From a bacterium (GTDB lineage Bacteria; Hydrothermota; UBA3072; JAPDKE01): a stretch of 64,000 nucleotides of DNA. The DNA lies in the NCBI GenBank assembly GCA_029258725.1, contig JAPDKE010000031.1, forward strand, positions 1-64,000, in the 5' to 3' direction. A program made the position numbers and the translations under genes. Positions 52,884 to 64,000 of this stretch are shown piece by piece. The notes beneath the pieces are model-generated. The model searched no databases. It was not told where the DNA came from and saw only the letters and a list, made by a program, of their open reading frames with translations. The first letter of the stretch is position 1; each line of letters opens with the position of its first letter.

Positions 52884-53528
52884 GTGTTTTTCTTTCCTTT
52901 TTCCTTAGGTCTTTTTCTTTTCTTTCTCTTACTCCTTCCTTTTATCTTTCTCATGATACAGATGGGGGTTGTCGGGTTTGCCTTTGCAAAACTCGGCATA
53001 CCCCCATCACTTGGTTTATTCCTTTTCTTTCTTTCGCTTGCAGGAAGCGGGATAAATATCCCGATTTATGAAAGGGAGGTTGAGGAGGAAATACCGGTCC
53101 TTTCCTTATTCGGTTTCAGGCTTGCAGGGATAAGGAAGCAGATAATTGCAGTGAATCTCGGTGGGGCAATAATCCCTGTTCTGCTTTCCCTCTATCTTCT
53201 CATGCGTGTGCCTCTTCCCATCTTCCTCATAGCCCTCGGGATAAATGCCCTTATTGCGTATGCCTTTTCAAGACCTGTTAAGGGAATGGGAGTTGTTCTT
53301 CCTGCCTTTATTCCACCCATAGTGAGCGCACTTGTATCCCTTTTTCTTTTACCAGAAAATCCAGCCCCCCTTGCCTATGCATCAGGAACCCTTGGAGTTT
53401 TGCTTGGGGCTGACATTTTGCACCTTCCTGACCTTGAAAGGATGGGGTCAGGGGTTTTGAGCATAGGTGGTGCAGGGGTATTTGATGGTATTTTTCTTGT
53501 GGGTATAATAGCCGTTCTTTTGCTTTAG
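52884..53528 (+). CDS. DUF1614 family membrane protein
   Basis: 214 residues, starting with GTG right after the TPR gene's stop. About six membrane segments; GSGINIPIYERE and GVLLGADILHLPDLERMGSGVLSIGGAGVFDGIFLVG are the DUF1614 signatures. Function unknown. Ends in TAG. Confidence 0.85.
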   Translation: MFFFPFSLGLFLFFLLLLPFIFLMIQMGVVGFAFAKLGIPPSLGLFLFFLSLAGSGINIPIYEREVEEEIPVLSLFGFRLAGIRKQIIAVNLGGAIIPVLLSLYLLMRVPLPIFLIALGINALIAYAFSRPVKGMGVVLPAFIPPIVSALVSLFLLPENPAPLAYASGTLGVLLGADILHLPDLERMGSGVLSIGGAGVFDGIFLVGIIAVLLL

Positions 53529-53541
53529 GGTTAATTTTTAC

Positions 53542-53570
53542 TTGCATTTTCCTGATTTCGTTTGTAAATT
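53542..53570 (+). promoter_or_regulatory. Possible promoter of the TonB-like gene
   Basis: TTGCAT (53542-53547), 17-base spacer, TAAATT (53565-53570), then 22 bases with GGGAGGTG before the ATG at 53593. Confidence 0.45.
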
Positions 53571-53592
53571 TTAATAGACAGGGAGGTGTGAG

Positions 53593-54195
53593 ATGATAAA
53601 CCTTAAGGAGTCATTTCCATTACATTTCAGGATAGGATTGTTGACAACCATAGTTCTGTTTATTCTTGCGTTCCAGTTCGCACCCGTGAAGAAGACAGGG
53701 GAGATAAAGAAAAGAAGGGTGACCCATGAGTTTAAGGTTGAAAGGATTGCGCAGAAGGTGAAGAAGATTGTGGAACCGCTGGAGCGTCAGAGAGTAAAAG
53801 TTCCGGTTGAATCACAAACACCGGAAAGTGAGACCATGGAGAAAAATATTCCGGAAGGCGGGAGTTTTGGTGACAAAGAGATAGAGGTCAAAAGGATTGT
53901 CTTTACAATCGTTGAAGAGATGCCCGAGGTCCTGAACATGGAAGAGGCAAGGAAATATCTTGAATATCCTGAAATATGCAGGAAGGCAGGGATTGAAGGG
54001 ACGGTTTACCTCAAACTGCTTGTGAATGAATTCGGGGAGGTTGAACAGGTTGAAATTTTAAAGAGCCTTCACGAGGCATGTGACGCGGCAGCAGTTAGAT
54101 TTGCGTATCATCTGAGATTCAGGCCCGGAAAACAGAGGGACATACCTGTTCCTGTTTACGTTTCCTTCCCGGTTGTTTTCAGACTGAGTGAGTGA
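53593..54195 (+). CDS. TonB-like energy transducer
   Basis: 200 residues. One N-terminal membrane helix (FRIGLLTTIVLFILAFQFAP), a charged, proline-poor linker (~30-105) and a C-terminal TonB domain: YPEICRKAGIEGTVYLKLLV, FGEVEQVEILKSLHEACDAA, VRFAYHLRFRPGKQRDIPV. It would transmit proton-motive energy to outer-membrane receptors. No exbB/exbD adjacent. Confidence 0.85.
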   Translation: MINLKESFPLHFRIGLLTTIVLFILAFQFAPVKKTGEIKKRRVTHEFKVERIAQKVKKIVEPLERQRVKVPVESQTPESETMEKNIPEGGSFGDKEIEVKRIVFTIVEEMPEVLNMEEARKYLEYPEICRKAGIEGTVYLKLLVNEFGEVEQVEILKSLHEACDAAAVRFAYHLRFRPGKQRDIPVPVYVSFPVVFRLSE

Positions 54196-54199
54196 TCAA

Positions 54200-54700
54200 T
54201 CAAACCTGGAAAATGGAACGGGCGTTGCGATAGGACTCGTTTTCATCAAGCCCGTATCCAACAACAAAAACATCAGGGATTTCAAATCCCACCCACTTTG
54301 GTTTTATCTCTTTTCTCCTTTCCTTTTTCTTCTTCAAAAGAACACACACCTCAACTGACGATGCTCCAAGTTTTTTAAAATGGTCAACAAGAAAGGATAG
54401 GGTCTCACCCGTATCAAGAACCGTATCAACAAGCAGGACATTCCTTCCCTCAACAGGATACTTTATATCCCTTTCTACCCTTACTTCCATTCTGGGCTCT
54501 TTCCCCCGGTAATACTTAACATCTATGAAATCCACCTCACACGGTATCTCCATCTCCCTTATGAGGTCTGCAATGAAGATAAATGCACCCTTTAAAACAC
54601 CGACAACAAGAGGATTTTTCCCGGAATAGAATTCTCCTATGGTCTTCCCCAGTTCTTTTACCCTTCTTTTTATCTCTTCTTCCTCAATCATCATCCTCAT
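54200..54700 (-). CDS. hpt: Hypoxanthine phosphoribosyltransferase
   Basis: 166 residues from ATG 54700, which overlaps the patatin stop (ATGA); a GTG at 54712 is possible. PRPP-binding NVLLVDTVLDTGETLSFL, PPi loop VGVLKGAFIF and substrate segment WVGFEIPDVFVVGYGLDENE. Purine salvage. Last gene of the 54-64 kb operon. Confidence 0.93.
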   Translation of the reverse strand: MRMMIEEEEIKRRVKELGKTIGEFYSGKNPLVVGVLKGAFIFIADLIREMEIPCEVDFIDVKYYRGKEPRMEVRVERDIKYPVEGRNVLLVDTVLDTGETLSFLVDHFKKLGASSVEVCVLLKKKKERRKEIKPKWVGFEIPDVFVVGYGLDENESYRNARSIFQV

Positions 54701-55590
54701 ATCCTGCTCCACATCCTCCTTATCTTCTTTAAACTTTTTTCTGCTGCCCTTCTTCCCCTTTCAACACACTCCTCTATCCTTCCAAAGTCGGTCCAGTGAA
54801 TATCCTCTGTTTCAATATCCACAACACAGTGTGCCTTCTCAAGCAGCATCCTGAAAAGTTTTAACTTTGCAAGTTCATCCACTCTCAAAAATATTGAAAT
54901 TGCAGAGTTAAGATTTCCAGGTTTTGAAGGTTCCTTCCCGAGAACGGATGCTATAATCCTCTGTGAACCAAGTTTGAATGCGGCTTCTATCGGAACATTT
55001 GCAGTAACACCTCCATCCACAAGGAGCATTCCGTCCCACTCAACAGGAGGGAAGACCCCTGGAATTGCAGCACTTGCCATCGCTGCCTTCCAGAGAGGTC
55101 CCTCAGTGATTATTACATCCTTTCCCGTTATCAGGTCAAGGGCAACCGCAGCAAAGGGAAGTTTTGTATCCTTAAATTCTGCCTCACCAAATATTTCTTT
55201 GAACACTCTTTCTGTGGGCTCCTGTGGAATCAATGAGCGCTTTCTGAACATCTCTGCAAGCAATGCGGTCTCCTTCACCTTCTTTTTCAGACTTGCAAAC
55301 CATCCACCTCCTTCTTCCCTTGAGAACCTGTCAAGGTGAAGGTCCCGGTATGCTTCAGAGTTTACAAGTTCCCGGGCCTTTTCATAGAGAAAAGACGCAG
55401 AGGGATTTAACGCATAGAGCCCACCAACTATCGCCCCTATGCTTGTCCCTGCAACTGTTGAAATCTTTAATCCTTCCCTTTCCAGGACCTCAAGAATCCC
55501 TATGTGTGCAAGTCCCTTTGCAGAACCACCTGCAAGGGCAATTCCAACCTTTGGCTTTCTGAAAATATTCAGCAGGTTAGATGCAAACAT
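54697..55590 (-). CDS. Patatin-like phospholipase
   Basis: 297 residues. VGIALAGGSAKGLAHIGIL (oxyanion glycines), Ser in AGTSIGAIVGG, and Asp in LLVDGGVTANVP give the Ser-Asp dyad of the RssA/patatin family. Likely cytoplasmic or membrane-peripheral lipid acyl hydrolase. GGAGG before the ATG; overlaps the Mth938-like gene by 22 bases. Confidence 0.9.
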   Translation of the reverse strand: MFASNLLNIFRKPKVGIALAGGSAKGLAHIGILEVLEREGLKISTVAGTSIGAIVGGLYALNPSASFLYEKARELVNSEAYRDLHLDRFSREEGGGWFASLKKKVKETALLAEMFRKRSLIPQEPTERVFKEIFGEAEFKDTKLPFAAVALDLITGKDVIITEGPLWKAAMASAAIPGVFPPVEWDGMLLVDGGVTANVPIEAAFKLGSQRIIASVLGKEPSKPGNLNSAISIFLRVDELAKLKLFRMLLEKAHCVVDIETEDIHWTDFGRIEECVERGRRAAEKSLKKIRRMWSRI

Positions 55591-55916
55591 GCAAACACCC
55601 TCCTTTTGTCTTTCATTTCGTTGTACAGTTTCACTGCATGTCCTGTTCTTGCAACCTCAACCTCAACTCCGCGTTTTTTTATCTCATCCACAACATCCTG
55701 GGGGACCTTCATAACCCCATACGCCCCTGTCCCAATGATTATAACCTCTGGATTTTTGTCCCAAACATCTTTAAGGTCTTCAAGGCATAGCCTGTGACCT
55801 TCCTTTCTCCACCATCCTGGCATAACCCCTTCGGGGGTTATGATAACATCGGATGTGTAAACCCTATCATCTATCTCAATCCTTCCAAAGGAGTATCTTT
55901 TTACCTCAGGAGCCAT
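55569..55916 (-). CDS. Mth938-like (DUF498/NDUFAF3 family) protein
   Basis: 115 residues. YSFGRIEIDDRVYTSDVII, then EVIIIGTGAYGVMKVP and ARTGHAVKLYNEM match the DUF498/Mth938 family. Human NDUFAF3 assists complex I assembly; the bacterial role is unknown. The start overlaps the regulator's stop by 11 bases. Confidence 0.85.
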   Translation of the reverse strand: MAPEVKRYSFGRIEIDDRVYTSDVIITPEGVMPGWWRKEGHRLCLEDLKDVWDKNPEVIIIGTGAYGVMKVPQDVVDEIKKRGVEVEVARTGHAVKLYNEMKDKRRVFACLHLTC

Positions 55917-57213
55917 CCTCCACCTCCTTTAATTTATTGTAAAGAGTCCTTAAGGTTATTCCAAGCATTTCTGCCGCCTTTTCCTTATCCCCACCGCAGA
56001 GCTCAATTGCATGCAGGATTGCCTCCCGTTCAACCTTCTTTATGAGTTCCTTTAACGGGATAATCTCTTCTTTTCTCTCACCTGCCGGAAGTATTATCTC
56101 CTCCTTTTCTATGTAATTTCCCTCAGCAAGTATAACCGCACGCTCTATAACATTTTCAAGCTCCCTCACGTTCCCTGGCCAGGGATATTCCATGAGGATT
56201 TTCATTGCCTCCCTTCTTATTCCCTTTATTTTTTTCCTCATAGCAGCACTGTATTTTTTGAGAAAATGTTCTGCAAGAACCGGGATGTCTTCCCTTCTTT
56301 CCCTCAAAGGAGGTATATGAATGGGAAAGGTGGAAATCCTGAAGTAAAGGTCTTCCCTGAAATTTCCCTTTTTTATTTCCTCCTCAAGGTCCTTGTTGGT
56401 TGCCGCAATTATCCTCACATCAACCTTTATTCTTCTCCTTCCTCCAACCCTCTCAAAAGACTTTTCCTCTATAACCCTTAAAAGCTTTGCCTGGAGTGGA
56501 AGTGGGAGGTCTCCTATCTCGTCAAGAAAAACAGTTCCACCATCCGCCACCTCAAACTTTCCAACCCTCCCCTCAACACCGGTTGCAGTTCCCTTTTCTA
56601 TTCCAAAAAGTTCGGATTCAAGCAGGGTTTCAGGGATTGCAGCACAGTTTATTATAACAAAGGGGCCATCCCTCCTTCTGCTCCTTTTATGAATAAGATG
56701 TGCAAAAAGTTCCTTTCCCGTCCCGCTTTCCCCAAGCAAAAGAACCGTTGTATCCGCAGGGGCAACCTTCAGTGCGAGTTCCTTTGCCTTTACAATGGAT
56801 GGTGACCTTCCAACTATTTCCGGTTCTTCCTCAATCTCCTTCTTTTTTCTTAAACTCACCTCCCTGAGTGCCCGCTCAACCCTGTTTATGAGAAACTCAG
56901 GCTCAAAAGGCTTTTCAATGAAATCCCAGGCACCCTTCTTCATTGCATTGACCGCATCCTCCACATTTCCGTATGCGGTTATTATAATTACCGGAATATC
57001 ATCAAAAGCCCTCACCCTTTCAATAAGTGAAATTCCTGAGATATCAGGGAGTTTTTTGTCAATCACAGCCACATCAACCCTTTCTTCCTCAAGCAATTTC
57101 AATGCTTCTTCTCCCGAGGATGTGGATACAACATCCCATCCCTTTTGCTTAAAATTTAACTCAAGACTTTCCCTCAGCCCTTCGTGGTCCTCTATGAGGA
57201 GGACTCTTGGCAT
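55906..57213 (-). CDS. NtrC-family response regulator with variant GAFTGA loop
   Basis: 435 residues. Receiver (~1-115: VLLIEDHEGLRES, VAVIDKKLPDISG, FIEKPFEPE), AAA+ domain with Walker A GESGTGKE and Walker B VFLDEIGDL, and a Fis-type C-terminal helix-turn-helix (GGDKEKAAEMLGITLRTLYN). The loop that should read GAFTGA is GTATGV, so sigma54 activation may be changed or lost. Encoded with its likely kinase, whose start it overlaps by 22 bases. Confidence 0.88.
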   Translation of the reverse strand: MPRVLLIEDHEGLRESLELNFKQKGWDVVSTSSGEEALKLLEEERVDVAVIDKKLPDISGISLIERVRAFDDIPVIIITAYGNVEDAVNAMKKGAWDFIEKPFEPEFLINRVERALREVSLRKKKEIEEEPEIVGRSPSIVKAKELALKVAPADTTVLLLGESGTGKELFAHLIHKRSRRRDGPFVIINCAAIPETLLESELFGIEKGTATGVEGRVGKFEVADGGTVFLDEIGDLPLPLQAKLLRVIEEKSFERVGGRRRIKVDVRIIAATNKDLEEEIKKGNFREDLYFRISTFPIHIPPLRERREDIPVLAEHFLKKYSAAMRKKIKGIRREAMKILMEYPWPGNVRELENVIERAVILAEGNYIEKEEIILPAGERKEEIIPLKELIKKVEREAILHAIELCGGDKEKAAEMLGITLRTLYNKLKEVEDGS

Positions 57214-58363
57214 GGAATCCTCACGGTTACCGTTGTTCCCTTACCGGGTTTTGATTCAACCTCAATCCTTCCACCGTAGTATTCAACAATCCTTCGGGTT
57301 ATGGATAAACCAAGCCCTGTTCCCCGTTTTTTGGTTGTGAAGAAGGGGTCAAAAATCCTCTTTAATGTCTCCCTATCCATTCCCTTCCCCTCATCCTTCA
57401 CCCTGAAAACGCAATCGCCATTCTCCAGAGATAATTTCACCTTTATTTTCTTCCCCTTCTCCGTTGCCTCAACTGCGTTCTTCACAATGTTTCCAAAAGC
57501 CCTTGATAGGAATTCCCTGTTTACATAAAGATAAACAGACCTGAGATTCTTTATAAGATTATATCCCTCCGGGACTTCCCTTTCAAGAACTTCCTCCACA
57601 ATTTCTTTTACATTCACCTTTTCTTTTCCTTTACCGTAATCCCGCGTGAGCAATAGGAGGTCGTCTGCAAGTCTGTTTAAGGAAAGAACCTCTCTTTTTA
57701 CCTTCTCCTGAAGTTTCTTCTCCATGAGTCCTGAAAGACTCATTATCGCACCAAGACTGTTTCTCAGTTCGTGTAAAAGGTCACTCACACTCTTTCCCAG
57801 TACAACAAACCCTTTATTCCTCTCCCATTCCTTTTTTTCCCTTTCAAGCCTTTCCAGTTTTATCCGGTATTCTGCAAGCAATTCCTGAAATTTTTCATCA
57901 AGCTTCTTCTCCTCTTCCTCCTCTTTTTCCATCCCGGTTTCCTTTAAAGAGAAAATAAGATAAAGCGAAGATATAAGGAAGGTGAGATAAATGAGTATCC
58001 TTACAATGAGAAATCCATGGAGGTATCCCTTTATTCCCTTTATGAAAAATGAAGAGGTTTCTATCACGATGACCGTATCCTTCAGAGGATAGAAAAGATA
58101 CCTTGAATCCACCAAAGATGTTGTCTCGGGAAAGGAGGAAAAAGAGGGAGGAATTGAACGGGTGGAAAATATGCATGTTCCATCTTTTGAAAAAACATAC
58201 ACTCCATCAACATCCTCAAAATCCATCTTTTTACCCACCCTTACAGTCTCTGCAACAAGTTTGAGCCTCTCCCTTTCAAGGAATTCCCATTCGTATCTCA
58301 ACCTCAGGATGATAAAGGTTGAAAAGAAATCAAAAACTACGAAGAGGAAGAAGAGTAAAAATA

Positions 58364-61391
<3,028 letters not shown>

Positions 61392-61407
61392 TTCTCTTTC
61401 CTCCTTT

Positions 61408-62379
61408 TTACAGTTTTATCTCGGAGGAGTCTCCGAGGTTTACCCTGTGAAAACTCCCCTTTATTCTCGCTCCCTCTCCTATGACAGAGTCTTCGAGCAG
61501 AAGGTCCTCTATGACGGAGGAGGAGTTTACGATGGAGTTTCTTATTATGGAGTTTTTAATCTCAACTCCATCACCAACCGATACGTATGGACCTATCACT
61601 GCATTTTCTGCCTTACAGTCTTCCCCTATGTAAACAGGGGGTATGAGAATTGCCCCCTTGAGCTTTCTTATCTTATGATACTTCTCAAGCAGGTGCCGGT
61701 TTGTTTCGAGCAGGGTTTCCACCTTTCCACAGTCGTACCATCCATCTATTGAAAACTTCAAAAGTTCGTATCCTCTCTCAATAAGCAAAGCAAGGGCGTC
61801 GGTTAACTGGTATTCATTTTTTGTTCTTATGTCCTTTCTTATTATCTCTGAAAGCGCATCCCTTAAAGGAGAAAGGGAGGAAAAATAATAAATCCCCACT
61901 ATTGCATAGTTCGATGGGGGATGCTCAGGTTTTTCAATAACCCTTGTTATTCTGTCCCCCTCAAACTCAATTATACCAAATCTTTTGGGGTCCTTAACTT
62001 CCTTAACCCCTATTACATAGTCTCCTTTTTCAATCAATCCCCTGTAATCCGCCTCAAATATGGTATCTCCAAGAATTATTAAAAGTTCCCCATTCTTTTC
62101 ATCGTGTATCCCGGTGTAAACTGCATGTCCAAGACCAAGGGGTTCTTTCTGAACCGCATATTTTACCTTGAACCTGTAGTTCTTATCCACATACTCCCTT
62201 ATCTTATCTCCCTTTTCTCCCACAACGAGTATGAGTTCGTCAACCTGTAGGGGCTTTATTGTATCAAGAATGTGTCCCAGGATGGGTTTTCCTGCGACCA
62301 TGAGCAGTGTCTTTGGGGTGGTATGGGTATGGGGGCGGAGTCTTGTTCCTGCTCCTGCAACAGGAATAAGAACCTTCAT
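61408..62379 (-). CDS. Sugar-phosphate nucleotidyltransferase with hexapeptide tail
   Basis: 323 residues. N-terminal [19 protein letters not shown] (NTP site), then [13 protein letters not shown] and [13 protein letters not shown], followed by a left-handed beta-helix ([18 protein letters not shown]). Probably glucose-1-phosphate thymidylyl- or uridylyltransferase-like; substrate not readable. Overlaps the isomerase gene by 4 bases. Confidence 0.9.
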   Translation of the reverse strand: MKVLIPVAGAGTRLRPHTHTTPKTLLMVAGKPILGHILDTIKPLQVDELILVVGEKGDKIREYVDKNYRFKVKYAVQKEPLGLGHAVYTGIHDEKNGELLIILGDTIFEADYRGLIEKGDYVIGVKEVKDPKRFGIIEFEGDRITRVIEKPEHPPSNYAIVGIYYFSSLSPLRDALSEIIRKDIRTKNEYQLTDALALLIERGYELLKFSIDGWYDCGKVETLLETNRHLLEKYHKIRKLKGAILIPPVYIGEDCKAENAVIGPYVSVGDGVEIKNSIIRNSIVNSSSVIEDLLLEDSVIGEGARIKGSFHRVNLGDSSEIKL

Positions 62380-63350
62380 TCCTTCATCCTCTCCTTCAGG
62401 GTTTCTATCCTCTGAACAGGCATCGGGTCAACCCCGTATTCAACAGCAAGGTAATAACTGAGATAATCCCCCTTCTGGATGAGTGAGAATATCTCGGAAA
62501 GAAGACATGCTCCCTCTGAGAATACCTGAACGATTTCTCCGGTATTTGCCTCTATGAGTTCCTTAGTTATCTCTATCCTCTTTCTCATCTTTTCGTCCTC
62601 TTCCCTTGAACGCAGAATAAAAACAATTGACCTTCTCAGGATTTCTCTTGGATTGTACCATCCATTGAGTTCGTTGTGGTCAAGTTCAGGGAAAACAGCA
62701 TAGTGTGCAAGTGTTTTTGAATTTTCGTTTAACTGTGTTACCCACCTCCTGGCAGCGGGGAAGAGTTTTGTCTCCGCATAAACAAAAGGAATCTTTTCCT
62801 TTATTCTCTTTGCCATCTCCTTTGCCCATCCTTTACTCACCTCTTTGCTGTTTTCAAGCAGTTCAATAACCTCCTTAAACTCTTTTTCCTTTATATCAAG
62901 CACCTTCATTTCCTTCAGAATCCTGAAAACAGGGAAGGTGAGATATGCTATTGCACCCCTGGGAGGATATCCTTTCGGGACCTTTATACACGGGAATTTA
63001 TCCTTCTTTGCAAGGTTTTCAAGTTCACCATTGCTTGTTATGACTACGATTGATGCACCCGCCTTTCTTGCCTTCAGATAAAATGAAATCGCCTCCTCGG
63101 TATTTCCAGAATAACTCACAACCACAGCAAGAACCTGCTGTCCTGTCCACTTTGGAGGCTCATACTCCCTCACAACCTCAAAGGGAATCCGCATCCTCCC
63201 CTTTGCAACAGTTTTTACAATATCCCCTCCTATTGCAGAACCTCCCATTCCTCCCAGAACAACCCCTGTTGGGGTTATATCAGGAGCCTCGATGGGCAAT
63301 TTCAGTGCATCGGTTATGTCCTTTGGAAGTTTATCTATTATCTCCAGCAT
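62376..63350 (-). CDS. Bifunctional phosphoglucose/phosphomannose isomerase
   Basis: 324 residues from ATG 63350 (GTGGAGGAGG upstream; the TTG at 63365 is less likely). SIS-domain protein: LGGMGGSAIGGDIVKT, VVVSYSGNTEEAISFYLKA, KGYPPRGAIAYLTFPVF and LDHNELNGW mark the PGI/PMI family. It interconverts fructose-6-P with glucose-6-P and mannose-6-P. Overlaps ptsI. Confidence 0.92.
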   Translation of the reverse strand: MLEIIDKLPKDITDALKLPIEAPDITPTGVVLGGMGGSAIGGDIVKTVAKGRMRIPFEVVREYEPPKWTGQQVLAVVVSYSGNTEEAISFYLKARKAGASIVVITSNGELENLAKKDKFPCIKVPKGYPPRGAIAYLTFPVFRILKEMKVLDIKEKEFKEVIELLENSKEVSKGWAKEMAKRIKEKIPFVYAETKLFPAARRWVTQLNENSKTLAHYAVFPELDHNELNGWYNPREILRRSIVFILRSREEDEKMRKRIEITKELIEANTGEIVQVFSEGACLLSEIFSLIQKGDYLSYYLAVEYGVDPMPVQRIETLKERMKE

Positions 63351-64000
63351 CTTCCTCCTCCACAAAAAGGTTGATAAGGAGAGGAAATCTCTGTGCCATT
63401 TCCTCTCTCAGGTATCTTCTTATCTCCTCTACCCTGTTCATTCTCATCACCTTTTCTGTTATACTCCTTGCTTCCTCCATCGTCAAGCCCCTTATTATGG
63501 ATTTTATCTCAGGGATTATTATAGGGCTTGTGGAGAGTTCGTCAACCCCAAGACCAAGCAACACCGGAACAGAAAGCGGGTCTCCTGCAATCTCCCCGCA
63601 CACTCCAACCCACTTTCCATTCTCGTGCCCTCCCTCCACCGTGAGTTTCATGAGTTTGAGAACCGCAGGATGGAGGTGGCTGAAAAGGTAAGAAATCCTC
63701 TCATTGGTTCTGTCCACTGCAAGGGTGTACTGGGTGAGGTCGTTGGAACCTATGGAAAAGAAGTCAACGAATTTCCCCATCTCCCTTGCAAGCAGTGCAC
63801 AGGATGGTATCTCCACCATAACACCCAGTTCAATCTTTTCATCAAATTCCTTTCCTTCTTTTCTCAATTCCTCCTTCGTCTCCTCCAGTATTTTTTTTGC
63901 ATCCATTACCTCGTCAATGGATGATATCATTGGAAGAAGTATCTTAACATTCCCGCATGCAGAGGCACGCAGGATTGCACGAAGTTGAGTTTTAAGGAGA
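63331..64000 (-). CDS. ptsI: PTS enzyme I (PEP-protein phosphotransferase), C-terminal part
   Basis: The last ~223 residues only; the 5' part lies beyond the window. LKTQLRAILRASACGNVKIL, LPMISSIDEV, MVEIPSCALLA, FFSIGSNDLTQYTLAVDR and VCGEIAGDP are enzyme I signatures (PEP-binding and the catalytic Cys segment). It moves phosphate from PEP to HPr. With the sugar isomerase downstream it suggests sugar uptake and metabolism in this operon. Confidence 0.9.
   Translation of the reverse strand, partial: LLKTQLRAILRASACGNVKILLPMISSIDEVMDAKKILEETKEELRKEGKEFDEKIELGVMVEIPSCALLAREMGKFVDFFSIGSNDLTQYTLAVDRTNERISYLFSHLHPAVLKLMKLTVEGGHENGKWVGVCGEIAGDPLSVPVLLGLGVDELSTSPIIIPEIKSIIRGLTMEEARSITEKVMRMNRVEEIRRYLREEMAQRFPLLINLFVEEEDAGDNR

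Overview
This window comes from a bacterial chromosome with dense, heavily overlapping operons. It probably belongs to an uncultured, possibly thermophilic lineage near the FCB/WOR-3 group. That placement is inference, resting on the gingipain-like C25 peptidase and the beta-propeller protein, both of which end in FlgD-like/T9SS-type sorting domains, and on the Lys/Glu-rich proteins. I see no tRNA, rRNA or CRISPR array. Several promoters are TTGACA/TATAAT-like with the -10 box only 6-9 bases before the ATG, so short-leader or leaderless transcripts look common here. || Layout. 0.3-8.9 kb (minus): operon queA-murJ-scpB-rluB-type pseudouridine synthase-TPR/zinc-ribbon membrane protein-flavin reductase-Trm112-like protein-C25 peptidase. 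9.0-12.9 kb: remnants of two nucleotidyltransferase-type toxin-antitoxin loci around a sigma54-type regulator operon. 13.0-19.0 kb (plus): eight tightly packed genes that I do not recognise as a known system (two wHTH-like proteins, a membrane protein with a ribosomal L7/L12 C-terminal-like domain, two lipoproteins, two related helical proteins, one exported protein). 19.05-27.05 kb (plus): the most interesting block, an AT-rich cassette behind a perfect TTGACA-17-TATAAT promoter. It encodes a McrB-like AAA+ ATPase, a 44-residue basic protein, a sigma-70-family factor with a long N-terminal extension, a DUF2357/PD-(D/E)XK McrC-like nuclease fused to a CHAT caspase-like protease, and a GmrSD-type DUF262-DUF1524 enzyme. 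|| 27.2-34.8 kb: a sorting-domain beta-propeller gene split by an in-frame TAG, a TPR protein, a nucleotidyltransferase pair, a coiled-coil nuclease with an in-frame minisatellite, and small unknown genes. 34.8-35.4 kb: feoA and rlmH. 35.4-43.3 kb (minus): a chemosensory/type IV pilus operon (cheR, cheB, cheA, MCP, cheW, a PilB ATPase fused to a receiver domain, a pilin-like protein, a zinc-ribbon membrane protein). 43.4-47.5 kb: rnr, birA, gdhA, with a CRP-like palindrome before gdhA and a strong terminator after it. 47.6-48.3 kb: decayed REP-associated tyrosine transposase. 48.3-54.2 kb (plus): gcvPB, an unknown gene, a MutL/GlmL-family ATPase, a TPR lipoprotein, a DUF1614 membrane protein and a TonB-like protein. 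54.2-64 kb (minus): one long operon with ptsI (truncated by the window edge), phosphoglucose/phosphomannose isomerase, a sugar nucleotidyltransferase, metK, ahcY, a QueG-like ferredoxin, a histidine kinase, an NtrC-like regulator, a Mth938-like protein, a patatin and hpt. || Working model for the cassette (inference): the McrB-like ATPase, perhaps with GmrSD, senses modified or foreign DNA and activates the nuclease-CHAT protein. CHAT proteolysis could then free or activate the neighbouring sigma factor, in analogy to the CHAT/sigma arrangement of type III-E CRISPR (Craspase).
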